From assembly GCA_965267605.1 (NCBI GenBank), contig OZ254088.1, positions 2,542,001-2,606,000 on the forward strand: a stretch of DNA of 64,000 nucleotides, given 5' to 3'. Below the pieces are notes generated by a model. The model was given only the letters and a program-made list of their open reading frames with translations, was not told the DNA's origin and made no database searches. Shown piece after piece: positions 33,203 to 41,586 of the stretch (the stretch's first letter is position 1; each line of letters opens with the position of its first letter). The stretch comes from G965267605 sp965267605. GTDB taxonomy: Bacteria; Bacteroidota; Bacteroidia; Flavobacteriales_E; Vicingaceae. The translations under genes and the position numbers were made by a program.

Positions 33203-34342
33203 ATGAATCGCACTTTAGGAATAGTATTTCTATTCCTTCTTACAGGTTGTAAAAAGGAAGGCCCTACACCCCTTCACGATACAGAAGGAACCATTGTAAC
33301 CAGAAGTTTCGGTGGTTCACAGGACGATATTGCTATGGACGTCCAGGTATTGGATCAAAGAATATACCTGCTTGGGAATACGCAAAGCTATGGAGCCGGT
33401 CAAACCGATATACTACTGACCTGCTATACCCTTTGGGGTGAGCAGCTCTGGTACAAAACCTATGGCGGATCGTTGCAGGATGAAGCCATCCATCTGCACG
33501 TTACATCAGATAAAGGCTTAATCATCACAGGGTCCTCAGATAATGGTACCACAAGAGATGGTTACATCATTAAAGTGGATACGGATGGAAACATCTTGTG
33601 GGATAGAACGTTGGACAAAGGTTTCGATGAGGAACTCTCTGGTTGCGTTGAGGACAATGGGTTCCTGTATTTCAATGGGAATCAAACCCAGGGTACCAAC
33701 GCAGATATGTGGTTACTGAAGACGGATCTGACTGGCAATGAAGTGTGGTCAAAAAACTATGGCGGTACTTTTGATGACAAGGGAAGACATGTAATCAAGG
33801 CTGTTAACGGGAATCTTCTTTCATGGGCAATGACCTACAATTATGGTCAGGGCGACAGGGAGGTGTGGCTTTTTGAATTCAATCAGAATGGAGATTCTGT
33901 TACCTCAACAACCATAGGCACACCTGCCTATGAGCAACCTGGAAATATGCTTGTTACCAATGACGGAAACTACCTGTGTTCTTATCATACAGCAGGTTCA
34001 GACCCTACCCACGACCTCGCTGCACATTTGCTCGATCCTTTGTACCAGGATGTATGGAAAATAGATACGGGTACTGTTGCACATGAAGGTGGGGAGGATG
34101 TTTGCGAAACCCCTTCAAGCTATATTGCATTTGGCAATCAGGGGAATTTCGGAAGCAGCCTCAGTGATATATACCTTCTTTTCACAGACAAGAATGGCAC
34201 TCCTCAAAAGACACAAACACTCAGCATGCCTGGTGAACAATGGCTGAAAGCAGCTTCGTACCAGAATGGATGGTTGTACATGGCGGTTTCTGACAACCAG
34301 GGTTCGAACTACGACCTGATGTTAGTGATGATGAAGATTTAA
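33203..34342 (+). CDS. Lipoprotein with propeller-like YGG repeats
   Basis: Predicted lipoprotein of 379 residues with lipobox FLLTGC (Cys16). It contains ~50-residue repeats in which a Trp or Arg-x-Phe/Tyr-Gly-Gly motif is followed by D-D/D-E: RSFGGSQDDIAMDV, KTYGGSLQDEAIHL and KNYGGTFDDKGRHV, each followed by strands such as GLIITGSSDNGTTRDGYIIK. This is typical of a surface beta-propeller of unknown ligand in Bacteroidota. No catalytic motif. Single gene. Confidence 0.78.
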   Translation: MNRTLGIVFLFLLTGCKKEGPTPLHDTEGTIVTRSFGGSQDDIAMDVQVLDQRIYLLGNTQSYGAGQTDILLTCYTLWGEQLWYKTYGGSLQDEAIHLHVTSDKGLIITGSSDNGTTRDGYIIKVDTDGNILWDRTLDKGFDEELSGCVEDNGFLYFNGNQTQGTNADMWLLKTDLTGNEVWSKNYGGTFDDKGRHVIKAVNGNLLSWAMTYNYGQGDREVWLFEFNQNGDSVTSTTIGTPAYEQPGNMLVTNDGNYLCSYHTAGSDPTHDLAAHLLDPLYQDVWKIDTGTVAHEGGEDVCETPSSYIAFGNQGNFGSSLSDIYLLFTDKNGTPQKTQTLSMPGEQWLKAASYQNGWLYMAVSDNQGSNYDLMLVMMKI

Positions 34343-34415
34343 TTCTTATCGTTTAACAACTTTCAGCGTAAATGTCGGTCGGTAAGAATTCGTAATGTGA
34401 ATCACAACAACATGC

Positions 34416-35675
34416 CTACTTGCTCCTCATAGCATCTACCGGAGCCAGATTCGCTGCAAAAGATGCTGGAATGATTCCTGAAAGCAAACCAATAATTGAG
34501 GAAATCGAAATACCGAGAACGATGTTTGATAGGCTCATGTAGATCTCCATATCGATCATCGCATCTGCCAGGAGCGAGAGTAGATAAACACTCAATAATC
34601 CTATACCACCTCCAAATAAACAAAGGAACACTGATTCGAAAAGGAATTGAAGCATAATGAATATGTTCTTCGCTCCTATTGCCTTTTGGATGCCAATTTG
34701 GGCGGTTCGTTCCTTCACACTTACAAACATGATATTGGCCACATTGAAGCCACCAACAAAAAGAGAGAACACGCTCATCACCCAACCTATCTGAGTCAAC
34801 AACTGAAACAGGGAGTCAAACCCAGCCGAAAGCATACTGGTTTCATTCAATGCAAAATTGTCGTCTGCCTTTGGTTTCAATTTTCTGATGGAACGCATCA
34901 CACCGGTAAGTTCATTCTTCAAAGCTTCATTACTTACACCTTCTTTGGCTTTCACCATAATGAAAGGGTTCGCATTGGGGCCTGTGAAATCGATCATCGA
35001 TTTCATAAATCCTACCGGAACTATCACCTGCTTATCAATGGAATTACCCAATACACTCTCACCCTCGCGTTTCAGCATACCAATAACCTCCAGGCGTTTG
35101 CCTTCAATAGTAATGGTCTGTCCAATAGGGTTAACAGCGCCAAAGAGTCCTACTGAAACTGCTTCTCCAAGAATAGCCACGGGTCTTCCCGATGTACTTT
35201 CGGCATGAGAGAAGTACCTTCCAAACCTAAAGTCCAATTCCTTAATCCGGTCATAATCCTGAGAAACAGCAATGATCTGTACACCTTCGATAGCGTTGTT
35301 CGCATGCTTCACAGTTCTTACCATGTCTATGTGAAAGCAGGCGGCATCCGCAAGGGTTAAGGACTTTTGCAATAACCGCAATTCCTTCATCTCTGCCTGT
35401 GGTCGTTTCCAATACTTCCACCACGGATAATCACCCCCAAAAGCCCAGGGCCATTTCTGAACGAAGACCACATCATCTCCTAATGATTCAATATTGTCTC
35501 TGATGTTTCTTTCGAGAGAATCTACCAGCGTAAGGATGGCAATAATGGCAAAGATACCTATGGTGATGCCCAGCAAAGAGAGTAAAGTCCTCAACTTATT
35601 TTCACGCAGTGAGTGCCACGCAAAGGCCAGGCTCTCGCGCACAACTCTTAAGTATATTCCAATGCCTTTTACCAC
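34416..35675 (-). CDS. ABC transporter permease, FtsX/MacB type
   Basis: Membrane component of 419 residues: an N-terminal membrane helix (LLSLLGITIGIFAIIAILTL), a ~215-residue MacB-type periplasmic core domain (about 55-275), and three C-terminal helices of the FtsX domain (from about 290, 335 and 375), ending PASFAANLAPVDAMRSK. MacB/LolCDE-type systems move lipoproteins, peptides or drugs by mechanical action. No ATPase gene is next to it, so the partner must be elsewhere. Divergent from purH. Confidence 0.9.
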   Translation of the reverse strand: MVKGIGIYLRVVRESLAFAWHSLRENKLRTLLSLLGITIGIFAIIAILTLVDSLERNIRDNIESLGDDVVFVQKWPWAFGGDYPWWKYWKRPQAEMKELRLLQKSLTLADAACFHIDMVRTVKHANNAIEGVQIIAVSQDYDRIKELDFRFGRYFSHAESTSGRPVAILGEAVSVGLFGAVNPIGQTITIEGKRLEVIGMLKREGESVLGNSIDKQVIVPVGFMKSMIDFTGPNANPFIMVKAKEGVSNEALKNELTGVMRSIRKLKPKADDNFALNETSMLSAGFDSLFQLLTQIGWVMSVFSLFVGGFNVANIMFVSVKERTAQIGIQKAIGAKNIFIMLQFLFESVFLCLFGGGIGLLSVYLLSLLADAMIDMEIYMSLSNIVLGISISSIIGLLSGIIPASFAANLAPVDAMRSK

Positions 35676-35706
35676 TGGGTTTTAAACAAACTGTATCAGT
35701 TATCAA

Positions 35707-35714
35707 CAAAGGTA
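35707..35714 (-). promoter_or_regulatory. -7 element of the ABC permease promoter
   Basis: TACCTTTG on the minus strand matches TAnnTTTG exactly, 31 bases before the permease start. It overlaps one arm of the inverted repeat at 35711-35769. Confidence 0.5.
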
Positions 35715-35769
35715 CAATTAAGGGAACAAGCGTTATGGTCACGCGGTTCAAAGTTGTTAAAATTGTACC
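35711..35769. repeat. Widely spaced inverted repeat between permease and purH
   Basis: GGTACAATT (35711-35719) and AATTGTACC (35761-35769) are perfect 9-base arms, 41 bases apart, each lying over a candidate -7 box of the divergent genes (35707-35714 minus; TAAAATTG at 35758-35765 plus). Confidence 0.45.
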
Positions 35770-35786
35770 CTCACAAAAGCATGCAG

Positions 35787-37319
35787 ATGAGCCAGTTAAA
35801 GAAGGTGCAAAGCGCCTTGATTTCGGTTTTTCATAAGGAGGGACTAGAACCTATCATAGAACAGTTGAAGACGCATGGTGTGACCATTTACTCAACTGGC
35901 GGAACACAGACTTACATTGAAGGATTAGGTGCAGAAGTGCACGCTGTTGAGAACCTGACAAGCTATCCATCCATTCTGGGCGGCCGCGTAAAAACGCTCC
36001 ACCCTAAAGTTTTTGGAGGTATTCTGGGAAGAAGGGAATTACAGGAGGATATAGCGCAGCTTGAAGAATATGAGATCCCGGAGATTGACCTGGTTATTGT
36101 CGACCTTTACCCTTTTGAGGAAACAGTGGCTTCCGGTGCAGAGGAGCAGGCCATCATCGAGAAGATCGATATTGGTGGTATCTCTCTGATCAGGGCGGCA
36201 GCGAAAAACTACAAAGATGTGGTGATCGTCCCTTCCAAAGATCAGTATAGCGCTTTGGCCAAAGTGCTTGAAGAAAAGCAAGGGCATACAGATAAGACAG
36301 ACAGAAAGTGGTTTGCGAAATGGGCATTTGAAGTATCATCACATTATGACACAGCTATCTTCAATTACTTCGATGATGATGAAGTGCCGCTGCTGAAGCT
36401 GAGCGAATCAGAATCCAAGACACTCCGGTACGGTGAGAACCCGCATCAGAATGCTGCGTTCTTCGGACCATTATCAGACATGTTCGATCAGCTTCACGGA
36501 AAGGAACTTTCCTACAACAACCTTCTGGATGTTGACGCAGCGGTGAATCTGATAGCAGAGTTTGATGTATCGAACGGGGCAACATTTGCAATCCTGAAGC
36601 ACAACAACGCTTGTGGAGTCGCCACAAGGTCTACCGTTGAGCAAGCTTACGCAGATGCGTTAGCGGGCGATCCGGTATCTGCCTTTGGAGGTATTCTCAT
36701 CACTAATGTTACCATCAATGGTGCGGCAGCTGCGTTGATCAATGACCTTTTCTGTGAGGTGGTTATCGCGCCAGGATATGAAGATGAAGCACTTGTAACC
36801 CTCAAGGAAAAGAAGAACAGGATCATTCTTGTGCAAAAACCTTGTGGTATGGATACCAAAACTGTTCGTACTGCGTTGAACGGTTATCTGGTTCAGGACA
36901 AAGACCTGCAATCAGAAACGGAATCCGATTTCACGGTAGTAACAACTGAGGTTCCCACCGATGAAGCGAAAAAAGATCTTGTATTCGCGAGCCGTCTCGT
37001 GAAACAAACAAAATCCAATGCGATCGTCCTTGCCAGGAATGGACAACTTCTGGCAAGCGGTACCGGACAAACATCACGTGTTGATGCGTTGAGACAAGCA
37101 ATCAAGAAGGCGAAGTCGTTTGGCTTTGAACTTGAAGGAGCTGTTATGGCTTCAGATGCTTTCTTCCCTTTTCCGGATTGTGTAGAGATCGCACATGGGG
37201 AAGGAATTAAATATGTGGTTCAACCAGGAGGGTCCATAAAAGATCAGGAATCCATTGATTACTGCAACGCCAACGGAATGGCTATGGTAACTACCGGGGT
37301 GAGGCACTTTAAACATTGA
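35787..37319 (+). CDS. purH: Bifunctional AICAR transformylase/IMP cyclohydrolase
   Basis: PurH performs the last two steps of IMP synthesis. The N-terminal methylglyoxal-synthase-like cyclohydrolase domain (about 1-150) has TIYSTGGTQTYIE and GGRVKTLHPKVFGGIL. The C-terminal transformylase has LRYGENPHQNAAFFG, ELSYNNLLDVDAA, the catalytic LKHNNACGVA, and SDAFFPFPD..EGIKYVVQPGGS. The ATG at 35787 gives the usual MSQLKKVQSALISV start (510 residues); ATGs at 35781 and 35754-frame starts would add non-conserved residues. No pur neighbours; it precedes mreB by 39 bases. Confidence 0.96.
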   Translation: MSQLKKVQSALISVFHKEGLEPIIEQLKTHGVTIYSTGGTQTYIEGLGAEVHAVENLTSYPSILGGRVKTLHPKVFGGILGRRELQEDIAQLEEYEIPEIDLVIVDLYPFEETVASGAEEQAIIEKIDIGGISLIRAAAKNYKDVVIVPSKDQYSALAKVLEEKQGHTDKTDRKWFAKWAFEVSSHYDTAIFNYFDDDEVPLLKLSESESKTLRYGENPHQNAAFFGPLSDMFDQLHGKELSYNNLLDVDAAVNLIAEFDVSNGATFAILKHNNACGVATRSTVEQAYADALAGDPVSAFGGILITNVTINGAAAALINDLFCEVVIAPGYEDEALVTLKEKKNRIILVQKPCGMDTKTVRTALNGYLVQDKDLQSETESDFTVVTTEVPTDEAKKDLVFASRLVKQTKSNAIVLARNGQLLASGTGQTSRVDALRQAIKKAKSFGFELEGAVMASDAFFPFPDCVEIAHGEGIKYVVQPGGSIKDQESIDYCNANGMAMVTTGVRHFKH

Positions 37320-37358
37320 CAGGAATTTTTCCGTACATTAAAACAGAGGAAGAAGTAA

Positions 37359-38381
37359 ATGGGAGTATTCGGTTTTTTAACGCAGGAGATTGCAATTGAC
37401 TTAGGTACTGCGAACACGTTGATCATCCACAACGATAAGGTTGTGGTGGATGAACCATCTATCGTTGCGCAAGACCGAATGACCGGAAAAATCATTGCCG
37501 TTGGCAAGGAAGCTATGCAGATGCATGGCAAAACCCATGAAGACATCAAAACGATCCGTCCGCTGAAGGATGGTGTGATCGCAGATTTCCATGCTGCTGA
37601 GCACATGATCCGTGGGATGATCAAAATGATGACCAATAAGAAGCAATGGTTCACCCCATCGCTTAAAATGGTGATCTGTATTCCCTCTGGTATTACGGAA
37701 GTTGAAAAACGAGCAGTAAAGGATTCTGCTGAGCATGCTGGCGGCAAAGAAGTTTACCTGATCCATGAACCGATGGCTGCCGCCATTGGTATCGGTATTG
37801 ATGTTCTGGAACCAATGGGTAACATGATCATTGATATCGGTGGAGGTACTTCCGAAATTGCTGTAATTGCCCTGGGAGGTATTGTGTGTGATAAGTCAAT
37901 TCGTGTAGCCGGTGACGATTTCACTGCTGACATCGTAGACTACATGAGAAGGCAACACAACCTGCTGATCGGAGAGCGTTCGGCAGAGCAGATTAAGATC
38001 GAGGTTGGTTCCGCGCTTCCTGAAATTGATAATCCACCCCAGGACTTTGCGGTTCAGGGTAGAGACCTGATGACGGGTACGCCAAAAGAGATTCAGGTAT
38101 CGTACACGGAAATAGCCCACGCCTTGGATAAGTCGATTTCCAAAATTGAGGAAGCAATCCTCAGTGCACTGGAGATGACACCACCCGAACTTTCTGCAGA
38201 CATATACAGAACGGGTATTTACCTGGCGGGTGGTGGATCGTTGCTGAGAGGGCTAGACAAGCGAATCTCATTGAAGACTAAGCTCCCCGTTCACGTGGCT
38301 GAAGATCCTTTGAGAGCGGTTGCCCGTGGAACCGGAATTGCCTTGAAGAATGTGCAAAGTTTGCCATTCCTAATAAAGTAA
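37359..38381 (+). CDS. mreB: Rod-shape determining protein MreB
   Basis: Bacterial actin of 340 residues that organises lateral wall synthesis. Seen: phosphate-1 loop IDLGTANTLI near residue 11, VCIPSGITEVEKRAV near 103, phosphate-2 MIIDIGGGTSEIAVIAL near 150, and the adenosine motif YLAGGGSLLRGLD near 287. A purine-rich RBS (GAGGAAGAAG) lies just upstream. First gene of the mreB-mreC-mreD-PBP2-rodA operon, suggesting a rod-shaped cell. Confidence 0.97.
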   Translation: MGVFGFLTQEIAIDLGTANTLIIHNDKVVVDEPSIVAQDRMTGKIIAVGKEAMQMHGKTHEDIKTIRPLKDGVIADFHAAEHMIRGMIKMMTNKKQWFTPSLKMVICIPSGITEVEKRAVKDSAEHAGGKEVYLIHEPMAAAIGIGIDVLEPMGNMIIDIGGGTSEIAVIALGGIVCDKSIRVAGDDFTADIVDYMRRQHNLLIGERSAEQIKIEVGSALPEIDNPPQDFAVQGRDLMTGTPKEIQVSYTEIAHALDKSISKIEEAILSALEMTPPELSADIYRTGIYLAGGGSLLRGLDKRISLKTKLPVHVAEDPLRAVARGTGIALKNVQSLPFLIK

Positions 38382-38400
38382 CAGATATAGACAGGGCTGA

Positions 38401-39240
38401 ATGCGGACCCTATTTCAACTCATTAGCAAATATCACTTTGCGCTGTTGTTCCTGCTCTTTGAGTTGGTAGCGCTCGGTATCCTTGTCCGCTATAATTCCA
38501 TTCAACGCACTTCATTCCTCAGTAGTTCAAATGCTGTTTTTGGTTCTATCTACAACGCCAAGCATGAGGTTGGGCAATACTTTGGGTTAACGGAAGAGAA
38601 CCGGAAGCTCCAGGAAAACAACGAGGCCCTATTGAATCAAAGTAGATACGCGATGACCAAAGTTTTCGGTGACCGCGTAATGGTGAATGACACACTCTAT
38701 AGCCAACAATACGTTTTCATAAGTGCCGAGGTGGTCAACATCACAACCAACAAACAGAAGAACTTTATTACCATCGATAAAGGCACCATGAATGGTATTG
38801 ACGTTGGCATGGGTGTAATGTCAGATCAAGGAATTGTTGGTATCGTAAACAGTGTAAGTGGCAATTTCGCGACCGTACTACCGTGCATTCATATTGATTC
38901 GAAAATCAGCGCCAAACTTGGCAAGAACGACTTCTTCGGCTCACTGGTATGGGATGGCAAGGATGCGGCATTCGGCCAGCTGATAGATATGCCCAGTTAC
39001 GCATTCCCGAAGGTTAATGACAACGTGGTTACATCAGGTTTTTCTGCAATCTTCCCTAAGGGACTTCATGTGGGTAAAGTAACTGAAGTGGTGAAGCCAG
39101 ATGGGGAAAACTTCTACGAGCTGAAGATCGAAATGGGAACATCCTTCGGTTCGCTGTCAAAGGTTTACGTGATCAAGAACTTCCGGAAAGATGAACAGAA
39201 GGAACTCGAAAAAGCGCTAGAGGATGACGGGAATGATTAA
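38401..39240 (+). CDS. mreC: Rod-shape determining protein MreC
   Basis: Bitopic protein of 279 residues linking MreB to the periplasmic elongasome. One membrane segment near residues 12-30 (FALLFLLFELVALGILV), a coiled coil (about 60-85), then the MreC beta-domain with KGTMNGIDVGMGVMSDQGIVG and GLHVGKVTEV. A highly charged C-terminal tail follows. Twenty bases after mreB; overlaps mreD. Confidence 0.94.
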   Translation: MRTLFQLISKYHFALLFLLFELVALGILVRYNSIQRTSFLSSSNAVFGSIYNAKHEVGQYFGLTEENRKLQENNEALLNQSRYAMTKVFGDRVMVNDTLYSQQYVFISAEVVNITTNKQKNFITIDKGTMNGIDVGMGVMSDQGIVGIVNSVSGNFATVLPCIHIDSKISAKLGKNDFFGSLVWDGKDAAFGQLIDMPSYAFPKVNDNVVTSGFSAIFPKGLHVGKVTEVVKPDGENFYELKIEMGTSFGSLSKVYVIKNFRKDEQKELEKALEDDGND

Positions 39241-39745
39241 TCTCTTGAAATACGCGGCCCCGTTCTTCATCCTGATCATGCTTCAGGTGCTGTTCCTGGA
39301 TAGGATTGATCTCGGAACATACATCGTTCCACATATCTACATCCTATTCATCATGACCCTTCCTACAGAAATGCGAGGGTGGCTTACGTTAGTAATCGGC
39401 TTTGGCTTAGGGATGATGATCGACATTTTTTCCAGTACTCCAGGTATGCATACATCGGCCACTTTGCTATTGGTCTTCTGCAGAAAGTTCTTGCTACAGT
39501 TCATGGCACCAAGAGAAGGGTACGAATTTGGTACACGACCAACCATAGCCCACATGGGCTTTCTATGGTTTGCCATGTATGCAGGCATCTTAACATTTGT
39601 TCATCATTTCTTCCTGTTCTTCATTGAATTGTTCCGGCTTTCCGGTTATGGAGATATGCTCCTACGCGTTTTGGCGAGCACAGCATTTAGCCTTGTGATC
39701 ATGTTGGCCCTGCAGTTCTTTGACCCAATCGACAAGGCCAAATGA
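39233..39745 (+). CDS. mreD: Rod-shape determining protein MreD
   Basis: Integral membrane protein of about 170 residues with five or six hydrophobic segments, matching MreD, which couples MreC to PBP2/RodA. Features: LLKYAAPFFILIMLQVLFLDRI at the start (two runs), ATLLLVFCRKFLLQF in the middle, SLVIMLALQFFDP at the end. The ATG at 39233 follows GAGGATGACGGGA, a good RBS; an ATG at 39224 is possible. Overlaps mreC, and its stop overlaps the PBP2 start as ATGA. Confidence 0.88.
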   Translation: MINLLKYAAPFFILIMLQVLFLDRIDLGTYIVPHIYILFIMTLPTEMRGWLTLVIGFGLGMMIDIFSSTPGMHTSATLLLVFCRKFLLQFMAPREGYEFGTRPTIAHMGFLWFAMYAGILTFVHHFFLFFIELFRLSGYGDMLLRVLASTAFSLVIMLALQFFDPIDKAK

Positions 39746-41586
39746 GCACCAGGCTGGAGTCAAGAAAATTTATCATTGCCGGTATATTCCTGGTAGTAGG
39801 GCTGATCTTCGTTATTCGCCTTATGAAGGTTCAGCTGTTCTCAGACGAATACAAGATGTATGCTGAGAATAATTCGATCCGAAAGATTACACAATATCCT
39901 GCACGTGGGGTCATCTTTGATCGCAATGGCGAGTTACTTGTAACCAACGAAGCGGCATACGATCTGATGGTTGTACCTAAACAGGTGGAAGGTATTGATA
40001 CGGCTGGCTTCTGTAAGTTGATGGAGATTGACAGGGAAACCTTCGACAAGAAGATAGCCACAGCCGCGAAATACGGGAAGAACAGGCCTTCTCCCTTCCT
40101 TAAGGAAATTTCAGCCAAGCAATACGCACGTGTCCAGGACCAGTTGTTCAAATACTCCGGATTCTATATCCAAACCAGGACACTGAGATACTATCCCAAC
40201 GATTGTGCCCCTCACCTACTGGGATACATTGGAGAGGTGAGTGCAAGGTTTCTGGAGTTGGACACCACTGATTACTACCGGTCTGGTGACTACACAGGAC
40301 TCAATGGTATTGAGCGGAGTTATGAAAAACAACTGCGAGGCGAGCGTGGGGTGAAGAACATTCTTGTTGACGTACACAACAATGAGAAAGGGGCATACCT
40401 TGGAGGGAAATTGGATACTGCCGGTGTAAGCGGGTATGACCTCGTATGTACCATTTCGGTACCGCTACAGCAATATGCTGAAAAGCTTATGCAGAACAAG
40501 CGAGGCAGTGTAGTGGCCATTGAACCCAAGACGGGTGAAATTCTGACACTGGTTTCGGCACCAGCCTATGATCCTAACTTGCTGGTAGGTCGTGAGCGTG
40601 CCAAGAACTTTGTTGGACTACAGAACAATGACTCATTAAGACCGCTGTTCAATCGTGCACTTCAGGCCCAATATCCTCCGGGAAGTATCTTCAAACTCGT
40701 GCAGGCACTCATCGCTTTGGAGGAGGGAGCTATCACCCCGGAATCTGGTTTTGCCTGTAATAAATCTCTGGTAGGGTGTCACAACCATCCATCTGCATCG
40801 AGTGTGCAAAGGGCCATTCAGTTTAGTTGCAACCCATATTTCTACAGGGTCTATCAACGGTTGCTGGATAGGAATCTAGACAAGAACATGTACGAGGATT
40901 GCGCACTAAGTTTAGACCGTTGGAAAGAGCATGTGCGAAGTTTCGGCTTTGGTAAGAACATTACACTGGACCTGCCTAATGCCAAACGGGGAAATATCCC
41001 AGGCCGGGAGTTCTTCGACAAACGGTACGGGCACCATCGCTGGTTGTTCCAAACTATCTATTCTCTTTCTATCGGACAGGGCGAAGTGGAAACCGTTCCG
41101 GTACAAATGGCCAATCTGGCGGCCATCATCGCCAACGAAGGATATTACATTACACCTCACGTAATTCGATCGTTTGGAAAAGATGGTGTGTATACGCCAC
41201 TACCATTTGAGAAGAACTATACAACGGTTGATAAGAAATTCTATCCACTGGTTAAAGAGGGCATGCGAGCTGTGGTTGAAGAACCTGGCGGCACCGCGAG
41301 AAGGGCAAGGATTGACAGTGTTACTGTTTGTGGTAAGACCGGGACCGCCCAAAATCCGCATGGAGAAGACCACAGTGTGTTCATTGCTTTCGCACCTAAG
41401 GATGATCCGAAAATCGCGGTCGCAGTATATGTAGAGAATGCAGGTTTTGGAGGCACCTGGGCCGCACCCATCGCAAGTCTTGTTATTGAGAAGTACATGA
41501 TGGAAATGGGAATTATTGATCGCAAGGAGGTGAATCAGCTCAAGGAAAAGCGAATCCTTGATGCCAATCTATTGAACGTGGAGTGA
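39742..41586 (+). CDS. mrdA: Penicillin-binding protein 2 (class B)
   Basis: Transpeptidase of the elongation machinery, 614 residues. One N-terminal membrane helix (FIIAGIFLVVGLIFVIRLM), a PBP dimerisation domain from ARGVIFDRNGELLVTNEAAYD, then the penicillin-binding domain with SxxK as S315-I-F-K in PPGSIFKLVQ, SCN in FSCNPYFYR, and KTG at K532 in VCGKTGTAQNP. All catalytic motifs are present. Starts by ATGA overlap with mreD and ends with GTGA overlap into rodA, so the pair is co-translated. Confidence 0.95.
   Translation: MSTRLESRKFIIAGIFLVVGLIFVIRLMKVQLFSDEYKMYAENNSIRKITQYPARGVIFDRNGELLVTNEAAYDLMVVPKQVEGIDTAGFCKLMEIDRETFDKKIATAAKYGKNRPSPFLKEISAKQYARVQDQLFKYSGFYIQTRTLRYYPNDCAPHLLGYIGEVSARFLELDTTDYYRSGDYTGLNGIERSYEKQLRGERGVKNILVDVHNNEKGAYLGGKLDTAGVSGYDLVCTISVPLQQYAEKLMQNKRGSVVAIEPKTGEILTLVSAPAYDPNLLVGRERAKNFVGLQNNDSLRPLFNRALQAQYPPGSIFKLVQALIALEEGAITPESGFACNKSLVGCHNHPSASSVQRAIQFSCNPYFYRVYQRLLDRNLDKNMYEDCALSLDRWKEHVRSFGFGKNITLDLPNAKRGNIPGREFFDKRYGHHRWLFQTIYSLSIGQGEVETVPVQMANLAAIIANEGYYITPHVIRSFGKDGVYTPLPFEKNYTTVDKKFYPLVKEGMRAVVEEPGGTARRARIDSVTVCGKTGTAQNPHGEDHSVFIAFAPKDDPKIAVAVYVENAGFGGTWAAPIASLVIEKYMMEMGIIDRKEVNQLKEKRILDANLLNVE

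Noticed and set aside
34343..34415. T9SS-like tail relic on the minus strand (ends TFTLKVVKR-stop)
   Set aside because: Only about 24 codons and partly overlapping the permease 3' end; similarity to sorting tails could be chance.
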